The notes: generated by a model not told the origin, from the sequence alone. Positions 1 through 10,877 are shown, counted from the stretch's first letter. The stretch: 64,000 nt of DNA from Liolophura sinensis (GCF_032854445.1 NC_088301.1:23718226-23782225); one strand, 5' to 3'. Translations and numbers: made by a program.

Positions 1-114
1 GAAGAGACAGCTATGGACATGGCTGCTTTATCGAGCTGAATGGCCAGGGTTGTGTAATATATATGACAAATTTCATTTTTTCTTTATATGTAAGTATGTA
101 TGCATGTATGTATG

Positions 115-345
115 TATGAAGGTGCTGCTTAGATCAATCGCCCAAGTATATATACCCCTCTGTCTGTATATGTATGTACGTATGCATGTACGTGTGTATG
201 TATGAAGGTGCTGCTTAGATCAATCGCCCAAGTATATATACCCTTCTGCCTGTATATGTATGTACGTATGCATGTACGTGTGTATGTATGAAGGTGCTGC
301 TCAGCTCAGTAGCGCAAGTATATATGTCCCTCTCAGTGTATATGT
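115..345. repeat. 86-bp minisatellite, three copies
   Basis: The block starting ggtgctgct recurs at 121, 207 and 293, an exact 86-bp period. The third copy has diverged (cagctcag in place of tagatcaa). Equivalent arrays lie at about 9915-10145, 19373-19603 and 28830-29060 (three copies each) and 43961-44277 (four copies). The sequence is rich in alternating purine-pyrimidine steps. Confidence 0.9.
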
Positions 346-420
346 ACAGGCCTATATGTCATCGGTGTCCATTGACTCTTTACAGGCCACATGCATGAAG
401 TCACGTAACAAACGACTGAA

Positions 421-461
<41 letters not shown>
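421..461. repeat. TA dinucleotide microsatellite
   Basis: Uninterrupted (TA)n of about 40 bp. The same locus is about 43 bp at 10221-10264, 39 bp at 19680-19719, 74 bp at 29136-29209 and 53 bp at 44354-44406, so it is among the most length-variable sites between units. Confidence 0.95.
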
Positions 462-1073
462 TATGTTTGTGCAGCATATGCGATGTGCAGGTGTATAAGC
501 CCTACACTTGTACGGATTACCGTGTGTGTATACAGTCTTGCCATAGTTTTCTTGTCAAGGGAAATGCATGGGTAACCGGCCTGGTAGGCACATGATGAAC
601 CATGTAGTAAATATATATCTGCATACATGCAAATGCGTCGTTTTAGCTCGTGTCGGTCGAGTTTGTGAAGCCATCCATTTAGGGCGACAGGCTAACCATA
701 CATAGTGCCGTTACACCTATAGTGTAGACATGTCGCATGCAGAATGAATAAAACTATGATATTCACGTCAAATGTCTATGGTCATCGCCGTGGAGGGAGG
801 TGGGTGGTTGGTTGTTTGTTTGTTTGTTTATTTATTGATTGTGTGTTAATTTCGCTCTCTATACAATCTATGCGTTTAGGCGTCGGGGCTTGGGGAATTG
901 ATGCTTACATAGCCTACACGGGTGCACATCTGACAGGGTCGGCTCGAGCGGAACTAAATGGCTTACTGACAAGAGAATTATTGCGGTATCACACGGTACA
1001 GTATAACGTACACCTGGAACGATCATAAACCAGTGCTCAGAAAGAGAAAGTACTCTTCCGGGAAGGGTTGGTT

Positions 1074-1089
1074 GGCCCTGAAAAGGGCC
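1074..1089 (-). terminator. Histone mRNA 3' stem-loop of H2B, unit 1
   Basis: On the minus strand this reads GGCCCTTTTCAGGGCC, a perfect 6-bp stem with a four-base loop, the canonical signal bound by SLBP in replication-dependent histone mRNAs. It starts 27 bases after the stop codon. About 15 bases further on is a purine-rich block (ggaagag) in the place of the U7-binding downstream element, so processing without a poly(A) tail is expected. Confidence 0.95.
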
Positions 1090-1116
1090 GTTGGGAGTTT
1101 TCAAGCGACGAGGAGT

Positions 1117-1491
1117 TTACTTGCTGCTGGTGTACTTGGTGACAGCCTTGGTACCTTCGCTGACGGCGTGCTTGGCCAGCTCACCGGGCAGGAGAAGACG
1201 GACAGCGGTCTGGATTTCCCGACTCGTGATGGTGGAGCGTTTGTTGTAGTGAGCCAGGCGAGAGGCCTCGGCGGCAATACGCTCGAAGATGTCGTTGACA
1301 AAGCTGTTCATGATAGACATGGCCTTGGACGAGATGCCGGTGTCAGGGTGGACCTGCTTCATGACTTTGTAGATGTAGATGCCGTAGCTTTCCTTCCTCC
1401 TCCTACGCTTCTTCTTGTCCCCGGACTTGGGGGCAGACTTCTTGATAGCCTTCTTTGCTCCTTTGGAGCCGGTTGGTGTTTTGGGTGCCAT
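1117..1491 (-). CDS. H2B: Histone H2B, unit 1
   Basis: Complete intronless 124-residue H2B, the usual metazoan length. The basic tail (residues 1-32, with a [11 protein letters not shown] junction at about 26-36) leads into the histone fold, with the family signature [20 protein letters not shown], the helix [20 protein letters not shown], and the C-terminal helix ending AVTKYTSSK. The penultimate-helix lysine that is ubiquitinated in other animals lies in VTKYTSS. H2B pairs with H2A in the nucleosome core. The start was chosen because MAPKTPTG is the normal amino end and lies about 65 bp downstream of a TATA box. All five copies in the window encode the identical protein. Single exon, stem-loop 3' end and S-phase-type promoter mark it as a replication-dependent gene. 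Confidence 0.98.
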   Translation of the reverse strand: MAPKTPTGSKGAKKAIKKSAPKSGDKKKRRRRKESYGIYIYKVMKQVHPDTGISSKAMSIMNSFVNDIFERIAAEASRLAHYNKRSTITSREIQTAVRLLLPGELAKHAVSEGTKAVTKYTSSK

Positions 1492-1556
1492 GGCGGTACG
1501 GCTGCTGCTCAGTCAGAGATAGCGCTGTAGAGTGACGTGCCGCCGAGGCGATCGGC

Positions 1557-1648
1557 CTTTTATAAGACAAGCCCGGCTTGTAAAGTTGGAGGGAAAAGCG
1601 GAGCGCGGACCTGACAGAGAGCACTAAAAGTGATGTATCATTGGCGGG
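1557..1648 (-). promoter_or_regulatory. H2B promoter, unit 1 (TATA, CCAAT, E2F-like)
   Basis: Minus-strand TATA box CTTATAAAAG at 1557-1566, about 66 bp before the ATG. About 75 bp further upstream is CCCGCCAATG (1639-1648), which holds a CCAAT box overlapping the E2F-like core TTGGCGGG read on the other strand. The same core recurs in the H2A promoter. S-phase control is inferred from these motifs. Confidence 0.8.
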
Positions 1649-3095
1649 CGTGTTTTCGTATATCCTCTCGGCTACGAGACAGGAGATTGAGTACTGACCA
1701 GGATTACCACGTCCGTGGGCATTCTGCACGCGTGTGTTTCTAGTATGTCGACAAGAGAAGATTTCATGTTCCACTTTCTGCCCGTTTCCCCACATACCAA
1801 CAAGATATACGACGCAAATCCAGTGATTGTATGGGTTAGCTACATGGTCAGGTTATATGCCTTGACCCACACGTGGACATGTAGGCCTATAATGCGTATA
1901 TAGGTGTGCATGTGTGCTTGCATATACACAGCAAGAGAAGCAAGAGAACAAAACTGTTAAACAATAAATAAAAGCGCTACTGTTGTTTTCTCTCTGTGTA
2001 AATTTCTGTATAGGCAACTCATTGTAATTCTTTAATGCAGATCTATGTATTTCTAATGTAAAGATAACGTTAATCTCTGTAAATAGCTTACTATTTATCC
2101 CCTTTCTGTTAAATGACCATGGCAGCATTTCAACCTATACAATAAGCTATAACATGCTACCACAAAGAGGTTAATCCCACTAATTGACTCATGTACATAT
2201 GTAAATAGTATACCAACGCACTGCTGTTATGTAACCAAAATATTCACGTGTTAAAAAAAAAAATAAATAAAACACTGATTTGATGGGCCACGATATCCGC
2301 CAGGAAAGTGGCCCTAAAACCAGTAAATAAATAAAAAAATAAAAAATAAATGCATATACACAACTTACATGGGCATGATGTGGTTGAGGATGGGTTCGTA
2401 AGTTTATTTTGAATTCACCTGTTTCCACCCATGTGGTTATTGCTTCGGAGCTGAGTGCACGGCTTTGCCATTATGCAACTATAATTTCTCATGCATATAT
2501 TGTGGGATTCCAGTCGGCTTAGGCCCCCATGGAGTCGTGTGATAGAATGTTACGAGTGCAGGCAATGTTTCATGTCCGGGAGGTGGGGGTTGGGGGTTGG
2601 GGATGGGGATGGGGGTGGCGGGACGAGGGGACGTGGATTGAGGACGACAGGCAGAGTACTCTATTAAAAGAGAAGCGTTAACATGTGCAGGGATCCTTTG
2701 TTAAAGTGTTTCGACTGGAAGTTCATGCCGGGCGGGTAGGCCTAGGTTCATATATCATATATGTACATGTATATATTCTCTTTGTATGTATTTTTTGACT
2801 TCATAAATGGGCTTGCATGGTGAAGCGAACCGGCGGTGTCCAACTATATATAATAGGCGATACTACAGGTTTTCTTCACACGCCTGGGAGAAAATATGCA
2901 CGTGCGTGTATTCAAGTATAAATATAAAAACTGCATTGCCAGAGTACACGTTACACACTGAACGAGGAAATCGACATGCGTTTACTCACGTTTGAAACAC
3001 GCAGACATGAACTGACCAAGCTGATTGTGAATGCATATATTGAAATTTTAACACTAGTGCTCAGACTGAAAGATCTCTTTCGGGAAGATTTGGTT
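1649..3095. other. Spacer between the H2B promoter and the H4 3' end
   Basis: No supportable gene. It holds an A-rich stretch near 2250-2350 with a SINE-like tail (aaaccagtaaataaataaa), a 7-bp inverted repeat gggccac/gtggccc around 2285-2314, and a G-rich tract at 2583-2630. Short open frames here have no family resemblance. The same spacer is in units 2-5. Confidence 0.7.
2583..2630 (+). other. G-rich tract with quadruplex potential
   Basis: At least five runs of four or five G within about 45 bp (gggggttgggggttgggg and on), fitting the G3+ loop rule for a four-stranded structure on the plus strand. It lies between H2B and H4 and is kept in every unit (about 12386-12440, 21830-21880, 36996-37050, 46536-46590). 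Confidence 0.65.
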
Positions 3096-3111
3096 GGCCC
3101 TGAAAAGGGCC
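3096..3111 (-). terminator. Histone mRNA 3' stem-loop of H4, unit 1
   Basis: Same perfect 16-base stem-loop as H2B, 46 bases past the H4 stop. The downstream block on the minus strand (ccaaatcttcccgaaagaga) fits a U7 snRNA-binding element better than the H2B one, through its GAAAGA core. Confidence 0.95.
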
Positions 3112-3157
3112 GTTGGGTTGTTGTTGTTGTTGCTGGTGGTCCGAGAGGAGCTGGAGT

Positions 3158-3661
<504 letters not shown>

Positions 3662-3943
3662 TTAAGGAATACCTCGATCCAAAGCAGTCTGTCCCGTCCG
3701 CCCCAATCCCCCCGTCACCCCCTCCCACTTCTCATTCCACAGTAATTAACCTTCAACACCCACAAGCTTAGATTACAGAGAAGATGTAGGCCTATATATG
3801 CTAAGTTTCATGGAAATCGATTCCACACTTCAGGTAGAGGTGCATGGACAAAATCTGAATACACGGAAAAGCACTAAATGTTGGGCAAAGTCCTGAATGG
3901 GGGTAACTGTGAAAAGAGGCGGGCAAACAAGCGTATACATACA

Positions 3944-6345
3944 CTTTGATTTTGATTTGATTTGATTTATTCACCAGAAAGAAAGTAGAAAAGGAAGAAC
4001 ATCTCAATACCTCTCTGTACCTAAACCTCTTGTATCCGCATGGTTATATATAAATATATATACACACACATACACACATACATATACATACATATACATA
4101 CACACCCGCAAACACACAGGCACACGCATATGTATGTACATGGACGTATATTCATACAAATACATCTTAAATATTATCGTAATGTGCACAGTATAAGTAG
4201 GCCTATATAACAATGGTTTTTCTTAATCAAGGTTAATACAAACAGGTATATACACACACACATAATTACATATGTACGGATACATCAGTTTGTCAACATA
4301 ATACAACTTATAGCACTCTGGCGGGAGCAGAAACCCCAAAGGGCTTATTGTATCCCATAACATGTTTAAATTTAATTGACAAGAGATGCTAACTGGTTAA
4401 TACTCATATGTTGGAATGAAGCACTTGCACATACGTACACGTGTACCTAATTATGCATACACATAGTAGTTACTACTGTAGCACCCACTCCTAAATGCAA
4501 GGATATACAGACAGTAAAGAGAATTTACATTCGTAAATATGTGTACAAATATACACACGCACACAAGTGCACTTATGTATTAATATTCATATCAATCAAG
4601 GCGACAACAATATACTATCAAGAGAAAACGTTAAGCAAGAAACTACGTGTCGCAACTGAGTTAATTCAAAACGTATGCACAATTGTGGATGACTTGGTGT
4701 AGCAATGATTATAGCTATATGCTTCATCAGCTGTATATTTTTTTCAGGAGTAAAGTTTTCAAAGGCGATTTAAATAATGATAAAGAGGTGATTTCTTTTA
4801 AATTGGAGGGCAGTTTATTCCATTCGATCGGTCCTTTTATTTTACAAGTGTGTAGGGATAGATTGCTTCTATGAAATGGACGGTGTAAGTTAAAATATGA
4901 TGTTCTAGTTGGATTAGCAGTGAATATCAGACTGTTTTGTCAAGTAAGTACGGGTGTATAATGGAGTAATGCTAGGATTGTAGAAGTATTTGTGAACTAA
5001 CTGGAGTGTCTGAAAGGTGTTAACCGCGGTAACAGGTAAGATATTATACTCAGTAAAAATAGGCGCGCTGTGTTCGTATTTATGAGAGGAGGTAATAATG
5101 CGTAATGCTCGTTTTTGAAGACGGATCAGGGGAAGAAGATGTGTTTCATAAGTATTTCCCCACACAGCATTGCAGTACGTAATATGTGGGTTAATAAGTG
5201 CATAGTACAGGATGAACAGAGTATTTTTCTTTAGGGCATATTTAATATGATTTTTCACCCCTAAATTACAGGATATTTTTTTGCAGATATTATTTATGTG
5301 GTTTGTCCACGTTAATCTTTCATTGGAAGTTATACCTAAGAGATTGAAGGTCTGGATTTTTTCGATATTTACGCCTGCTATAGCCAGGAAAGGAGTAGCA
5401 TGATTATTTATTCTGCGATTGGGAGCGATGTACATAAATTTGGTTTTCTTAATATTAAGAGACAGTTTATTGCAACCTAGCCAATCGTAAATTTTTTCAA
5501 TTTCACGATTAAAAGTTTCCAGGAGGTGTGCTGGATCATCATTGCAAAGGACAGCACTAGTATCATCAGCAAACAATATGATATCAAGTAGAGATGAAAC
5601 ATCTTTAATGTCATTAATGTATATTAAAAAGAGAAGGGGTCCTAGGATTGAGCCCTGAGGAACACCAATATTCATGTATTTAGTAGTTGATCGGCAATCG
5701 TTGTATAAAAGGCAATGTGATCTGTCTTTCAGATAATCATTACACCATATATTACTAAGACCTTTGACACCATAATGGTCGAGTTTTTTCAACAATATAT
5801 TGTGGTCTACAGTATCAAAAGCCTTTGCAAGGTCTAGAAAAAGAGTGATGCTGTACTTATTTGTTTCTTTAGCAGTTACTAGTTTATCATATAGAGCAAT
5901 TATTGCATGTGTAGTAGAGTGATGCGATCTGAATCCGAACTGTTGACTGTATAATATATAATATACATTATAATATCGTTCATTTCGAGGAACGTCGTCA
6001 GACAGTTAGCCACCAGTTTTTCGATGATTTTGCTGAAACACGGTAAGACAGATATTGGTCGGTAATTTTTAAACTCCTTCATTTCACCCGATTTATACAG
6101 TGGTGTGAGTTTAGCACTTTTCATTTTATCAGGGAATATTCCAGTTTGAAACGATAAGTTTATTATATGGGTCAGCGGTTTCGCTATTGCTGTGGCACAA
6201 TACTTTACAACTGAAACACGAATCTCATCTAGGCCAGGAGAGCTATTCTTCAGTCCCATGATAACATCTACAACTTCTGCTGAGGTACAGGGATCAAGAC
6301 TGAAATTTGGTACGGATGGTGTTTTGAGAAAAGTTTCAAAAGTTT
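3944..6345 (-). mobile_element. LINE (non-LTR retrotransposon), 5'-truncated, in unit 1
   Basis: Minus-strand reverse transcriptase fragments in order: a thumb/fingers block with NYRPISVLPCFSKIIEKLV (about 6000-6090), then LFLDLAKAFDTVDH (about 5800-5850), GVPQGSILGPLLF (about 5640-5680) and the catalytic FADDT (about 5560-5575). The frame then runs open to a stop at 4914. A C-terminal-like piece (EWNKLPSNLKEITSLSLFK) lies beyond it at about 4740-4880. No endonuclease domain is present and homology stops near 6345, the usual 5' truncation. One frameshift at about 5945-5965, in an AT-rich stretch, splits the fingers from the palm. The 3' limit is inferred from a tail of tttgatttgattt repeats at 3944. 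Motifs suggest the CR1/Jockey group, but the clade is not certain. It shares strand with the histone genes and sits between H4 and H2A. Confidence 0.85.
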
Positions 6346-6471
6346 AATGTGATCAAATTGCATGAGTAGGCCTACCTGAGACGCACACACATCTTGTGTA
6401 CAAAACGTGCTTACGACACGGCGCACATTGACTTTTTTGAGAGCATACCGCACATATCGGAGACGGGCGAT

Positions 6472-6536
6472 CTTATATACACGCTGCCCCAGCAGCAATG
6501 CACTTTCCAACTTAGGTTCACTGATTGGCGCGCGCC
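6472..6536 (-). promoter_or_regulatory. Orphan histone-type promoter, unit 1
   Basis: The minus strand has GTATATAAG at 6472-6480 and, about 45 bp upstream, GGCGCGCGCCAATCAG at 6521-6536, a CCAAT box joined to a GC-rich E2F-like palindrome. Spacing and direction match the H4 promoter, yet no coding sequence follows: within about 125 bp of the TATA box the sequence passes into the truncated LINE. The element is conserved in all five units. Inference: the remains of a lost histone gene, H3 or H1 being the natural candidates. It could instead drive a non-coding transcript. Confidence 0.55.
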
Positions 6537-8150
6537 ACGTATTTCGGTCTGGACCGATGAGAAAGATTCCCTTTAGAGTTATTCCCCCTGAACGGCCACT
6601 CGAAAACCAACTCTGCTACATGGCCTGCATGTCAGCCTGCTTCTCTTGCATGCCTGCGCGGACCTGTGCTGTCTACAGCTACAGCTAAGTATATGCCACT
6701 ATACATTTGACAACAGCATCATTTTACGTACATCTATATGGTGCCATCGAATGGGAAGCTCTGTTTTGGCACTCGTGCACAAGCCCCTAACCTTAAACCT
6801 ATTACATTATGCACTGCCCTGTGACATTGCTCCACGCGTACCAGTACCTGTTGTGTTCCTCGAATAGCTAGAATGTCTTCACACATTTATTCTACTTGGT
6901 TTGCTACATATGTACATACTGAACGTATGTTCGATGGGGAAAGCACCTCAGTCCATACGCCGGCGTCCATTGCTGCCACTGCATGCATGCATGCATGTCG
7001 ATCTCCTTGCAACTACAATGCTGCATGCACGGATGTATAGATGGCACGCACGGACCTCCGTGCAAGCTTGCACAAAATGTGTACTCGCTATTCAAGAAAC
7101 TTGATATAACACCCACGCCAGTGAAGGGATGTGTAATCATTTTGTCCAGTGGCCAAAATTCCGGTTTAAGGTAGAATATATACGTATGTATATCTACATG
7201 TAGGCTAAATATAGATCCGCGAATACACTGAAACGCCACCCCCAAAAAATAAAATAAAATAAAGATGAAATGAAATAAATGCGGGCGTACATCACATAAT
7301 GTAAAAACGCTGCGCACATGCCTGAAGAAGCATTGGCTTTGGGCGGGCAAGTGTTGCATTCATTTGGAGTGCACTTTGATGAAGGGCTCTTGTGGGCAAA
7401 TTTGGTGTGAAAATGTTGACCCCAGCTCGGACTTTGTTTATAAAGCTGTTGAGGTGCAATGCAGCGGGGCGACCGTTCACGTGTAAGGCGCAAGCCTATA
7501 TGCATTAACTGTATACACCGTGACGTGGTGCTGGAAACGATGGCGTAATATTAGAGTCATATATAGGCTATGTTGCATGGTGTGTTTACTCGAGGCACAT
7601 GTACGCACGCTAGCCATGCAGTGCATTTGGATCAGGGATTATACACGAGTTTGTCGCATGTGATACTTTACGTGCACTTCGACACATTATTCTGTAAGAC
7701 GGATCGAAAGGCAGAAACCACGTGATCTCCTTAGTATAACAAGCGGCGTGGGTGCAGAAGACGGTCCTGCCAACGTTATTGCACAGGAAAATGTCTGTGT
7801 TCGAATCGCTGTCAGCGATCTTGTATCCGTTTGATTCGTATAATTTTCAGCTTTCCAGATAGTCTGAGTATTTCTGCAGAGCTTTCGTGAAGTTATTTTG
7901 TACAACTATAGGTCTTACTGGTCGCTAGCGAAGTCCATGGCAAAAGGTGACCTTTTCCCCAATGCTTTAACAATGGGCGGCCATTTAGTTTTTGTTTTCG
8001 ACACAAAAGGGTGCATGGTGACTTGTCCTCCAACTGCGGACCCGTCTTTTTTATTTCTTTATTATTATTATTACATTTTTTGTGTGAGTCCATGTATGCA
8101 TGCCTCCATTCAGTGACTTATTTATATATACGTGGACATACAAGTTGGAA
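6537..8150. other. Spacer upstream of the orphan promoter
   Basis: No gene recognised. It contains short direct repeats of atgcatgc near 6982, an A-rich aataaaataaaataaa patch near 7245, and the unit-1-specific segment 7407-7775. A CCAAT-like and GC-box pair at 7331-7345 is noted but has no TATA box at the right distance on the minus strand. Confidence 0.6.
7407..7775. other. 369-bp segment present only in unit 1
   Basis: In units 2, 3 and 4 the sequence passes directly from tttggt to ttattgcac, for example at about 17214; in unit 1 these are separated by 369 bp. No target-site duplication or terminal repeat is visible at the edges, so a deletion in the ancestor of the other units is more likely than an insertion here. 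No gene is seen in it. Its right end (about 7728-7800) has a weak tRNA-like look, with a gttcgaatc box just outside it. Confidence 0.8.
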
Positions 8151-8287
8151 GCTACACGGGCTCTGCCCGGTTTCGTCCCACCATAGTGCTGGCTGCCGTG
8201 GTATAAGTGGAATATTCTTGAACACGGCGTAAAACAGCAATTAACAAGTAAGTAAGCAAGTAAATAAATAAAATAAATCAATAAATA
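8151..8287 (+). repeat. SINE-type tail, unit 1
   Basis: The sequence from gctctgcccggtttcgtccc through the ggaatattcttgaacacggc block to a run of aaataaataaa is the 3' part of the same SINE family found intact at 62237-62490. No tRNA-like head is evident here, so it is a fragment. Copies sit at the same place in units 2-4. Confidence 0.7.
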
Positions 8288-8533
8288 TAGGAGCTTTATG
8301 GATGGGTTCTCGGTCCACTCACTTCCGCTTAATTTAGCACAATTTAACATTTTAAGTAGTGCTCAAATTGCTCTTTGTGGATGTTTGTCACTTTACTGCA
8401 CTACACACTATATACAGCTGCATGCATACATGCATGGGGAGAGCAGGCGAAGAGCAGTGAGTGAGCGAGCTGTATGTGGTTGGGATGCCTTAACGCCACA
8501 TCGGCAGAATTTCAGCCATGCACGTCATGGCGA

Positions 8534-8611
<78 letters not shown>
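8534..8611. repeat. Compound TA then GA microsatellite, unit 1
   Basis: About 32 bp of (TA)n followed by about 45 bp of (GA)n. The corresponding loci at about 17973-18068, 27417-27530 and 42583-42668 differ in both tracts; unit 3 is longest. A second short GA/GT tract follows near 8803-8835. Confidence 0.95.
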
Positions 8612-8612
<1 letters not shown>

Positions 8613-9082
8613 GTTGTCCTCTTACTTACATGAATGTAAGGTTTTATATATAGGACATGTAAATTAAGAAGTAATCTGTTTATTTTAATAGAAAGCCCGT
8701 TATCTGAGTGATGTAATAAAATGTATTTTGTTATAACGTAATGCTGTCATATTCAACATATAATAACCCCAAAGTTAGTGTAATAGAATCAACATGTTGC
8801 ATTGAGAGAGAGAGAGAGTGAGTGAGTGTGTGTGTACACATGTGTGTTATATTAAATTTAACGGATTAATTTTTTCAAAGAATGTCGGAAGAACGTGCCA
8901 ATTGCTTACACGAAGACATACAGGAATGTGCACGTGGGAACGTACGTTGAGATCCTGCATACATATACACATGCACACGTTTATGCACACATATGTACGT
9001 ATAGACATGTACGTAAAAGTGAGTGCATGGGATTGCTTTACAAGTGCTTAGATGGAAAAGGTTCTTTCGGGAAGAATTGGTT

Positions 9083-9098
9083 GGCCCTGAAAAGGGCC
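9083..9098 (-). terminator. Histone mRNA 3' stem-loop of H2A, unit 1
   Basis: Perfect GGCCCTTTTCAGGGCC on the minus strand, 44 bases past the stop. The block after it (cttcccgaaagaacc) closely resembles the one after H4. Confidence 0.95.
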
Positions 9099-9142
9099 GT
9101 TGGATGGATAGTGTCCTGACAGACAGTCGGTGTTCTGGGCGC

Positions 9143-9520
9143 TTATTTGCCGGCCTTCTGGGTCTTCTTGGGCAGGAGGACAGCCTGGATGTTGGGCAAG
9201 ACACCTCCTTGGGCGATGGTGACGCCGGACAGGAGCCTGTTCAATTCCTCATCGTTTCGGACGGCCAGCTGGAGATGTCGAGGAATAATTCTGGATTTCT
9301 TGTTGTCACGGGCGGCGTTTCCTGCCAACTCGAGAACTTCGGCAGCCAGGTATTCGAGCACGGCAGCCAGATAGACAGGAGCTCCGGCTCCCACTCGCTC
9401 GGCGTAGTTGCCCTTTCTCAACAGACGGTGGATACGTCCGACGGGGAACTGGAGTCCAGCGCGGGATGAGCGAGTCTTGCTCTTTCCCTTGACTTTACCG
9501 CCTTTACCACGTCCAGACAT
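9143..9520 (-). CDS. H2A: Histone H2A, unit 1
   Basis: Complete intronless 125-residue canonical H2A. The tail begins [20 protein letters not shown]; the fold starts at [20 protein letters not shown], the H2A signature. The acidic-patch region ([14 protein letters not shown], then NDEELN) and the docking segment ([21 protein letters not shown]) are intact. The KKTQK lysines at about 118-119 are the Polycomb ubiquitination position in other animals. The end lacks SQ[DE]-phi, so it is not H2A.X, and the docking domain is not H2A.Z-like. The start is the MSGRG methionine. The frame is open for 43 codons upstream but that part overlaps the TATA box. It is transcribed toward the LINE and H4. Confidence 0.98.
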   Translation of the reverse strand: MSGRGKGGKVKGKSKTRSSRAGLQFPVGRIHRLLRKGNYAERVGAGAPVYLAAVLEYLAAEVLELAGNAARDNKKSRIIPRHLQLAVRNDEELNRLLSGVTIAQGGVLPNIQAVLLPKKTQKAGK

Positions 9521-9591
9521 GATGCTTGCTGTGCTAGTCGAGTGTACGGAGACAGATCTCAATAATAACTGGCTTGCGCGTTTAGTCAGCG

Positions 9592-9650
9592 CTTTTATAC
9601 TGCCGAGGAGGATTCTGCTATTTTTAGGCAGGTTTTGGCGGGCGACCAAT
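9592..9650 (-). promoter_or_regulatory. H2A promoter, unit 1 (TATA, E2F-like, inverted CCAAT)
   Basis: GTATAAAAGC on the minus strand at 9592-9600; TTTTGGCGGG at 9633-9642, a good E2F-like site; and a CCAAT box on the plus strand at 9646-9650. The TTGGCGGG core is shared with the H2B promoter, a simple basis for joint S-phase expression. Confidence 0.8.
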
Positions 9651-9743
9651 CCCTGAGCCGTGTTAGTCGATGACCGTGGCTCTCTGAAAGGTCCGCGCTT
9701 TTAGGCGCAAAACTGTTCAGGAACAAAGCCTTGTGGATACAGG

Positions 9744-9800
9744 CTGTCGGGGTTGGGGGTTGGGGGTATTTTTTAGGGGGGGGGCGGGAGGGGGGAGGAA
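9744..9800 (+). other. G-rich run at the unit junction
   Basis: Runs ggggttgggggttggggg, then a 9-G homopolymer and gggagggggg, about 225 bp upstream of the H2A start. Equivalents: about 19205-19258, 28663-28715 and 43798-43846. The G homopolymer differs in length in each unit, as expected of a slippery or hard-to-sequence tract. It has strong quadruplex potential. Confidence 0.7.
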
Positions 9801-10220
9801 GAAGAGACAGCTATGGACATGGCTGCTTTATCGAGCTGAATGGCCAGGGTTGTGTAATATATATGACAAATTTCATTTTTTCTTTATATGTAAGTATGTA
9901 TGCATGTATGTATGTATGAAGGTGCTGCTTAGATCAATCGCCCAAGTATATATACCCCTCTGTCTGTATATGTATGTACGTATGCATGTACGTGTGTATG
10001 TATGAAGGTGCTGCTTAGATCAATCGCCCAAGTATATATACCCCTCTGTCTGTATATGTATGTACGTATGCATGTACGTGTGTATGTATGAAGGTGCTGC
10101 TCAGCTCAGTCGCGCAAGTATATATGTCCCTCTCAGTGTATATGTACAGGCCTATATGTCATCGGTGTCCATTGACTCTTTACAGGCCACATGCATGAAG
10201 TCACGTAACAAACGACTGAA

Positions 10221-10265
<45 letters not shown>

Positions 10266-10877
10266 TATGTTTGTGCAGCATATGCGATGTGCAGGTGTAT
10301 AAGCCCTACACTTGTACGGATTACCGTGTGTGTATACAGTCTTGCCATAGTTTTCTTGTCAAGGGAAATGCATGGGTAACCGGCCTGGTAGGCACATGAT
10401 GAACCATGTAGTAAATATATATCTGCATACATGCAAATGCGTCGTTTTAGCTCGTGTCGGTCGAGTTTGTGAAGCCATCCATTTAGGGCGACAGGCTAAC
10501 CATACATAGTGCCGTTACACCTATAGTGTAGACATGTCGCATGCAGAATGAATAAAACTATGATATTCACGTCAAATGTCTATGGTCATCGCCGTGGAGG
10601 GAGGTGGGTGGTTGGTTGTTTGTTTGTTTGTTTATTTATTGATTGTGTGTTAATTTCGCTCTCTATACAATCTATGCGTTTAGGCGTCGGGGCTTGGGGG
10701 ATTGATGCTTACATAGCCTACACGGGTGCACATCTGACAGGGTCGGCTCGAGCGGAACTAAATGGCTTACTGACAAGAGAATTATTGCGGTATCACACGG
10801 TACAGTATAACGTACACCTGGAACGATCATAAACCAGTGCTCAGAAAGAGAAAGTACTCTTCCGGGAAGGGTTGGTT

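Noticed and set aside
260-460. Open frames with IYIYIY runs at the TA microsatellites
   Set aside because: They are translations of the (TA)n tract and change length with it.
1033-1530. Plus-strand open frame of 165 codons overlapping H2B (repeated in every unit)
   Set aside because: It is the antisense of H2B and its stem-loop; its sequence is dictated by the conserved histone codons and resembles no protein family. The same holds for the plus-strand frames opposite H4 and H2A.
7331-7445. CCAAT-like and GC-box pair with a tttataaag further along, as a second orphan promoter
   Set aside because: Spacing of about 100 bp and direction do not match the other histone promoters, no coding sequence follows, and the TATA-like part exists only in unit 1.
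7728-7830. Possible tRNA gene around the gttcgaatc box in unit 1
   Set aside because: No acceptor or T-arm pairing could be made to work, and the first half is missing in the other units.
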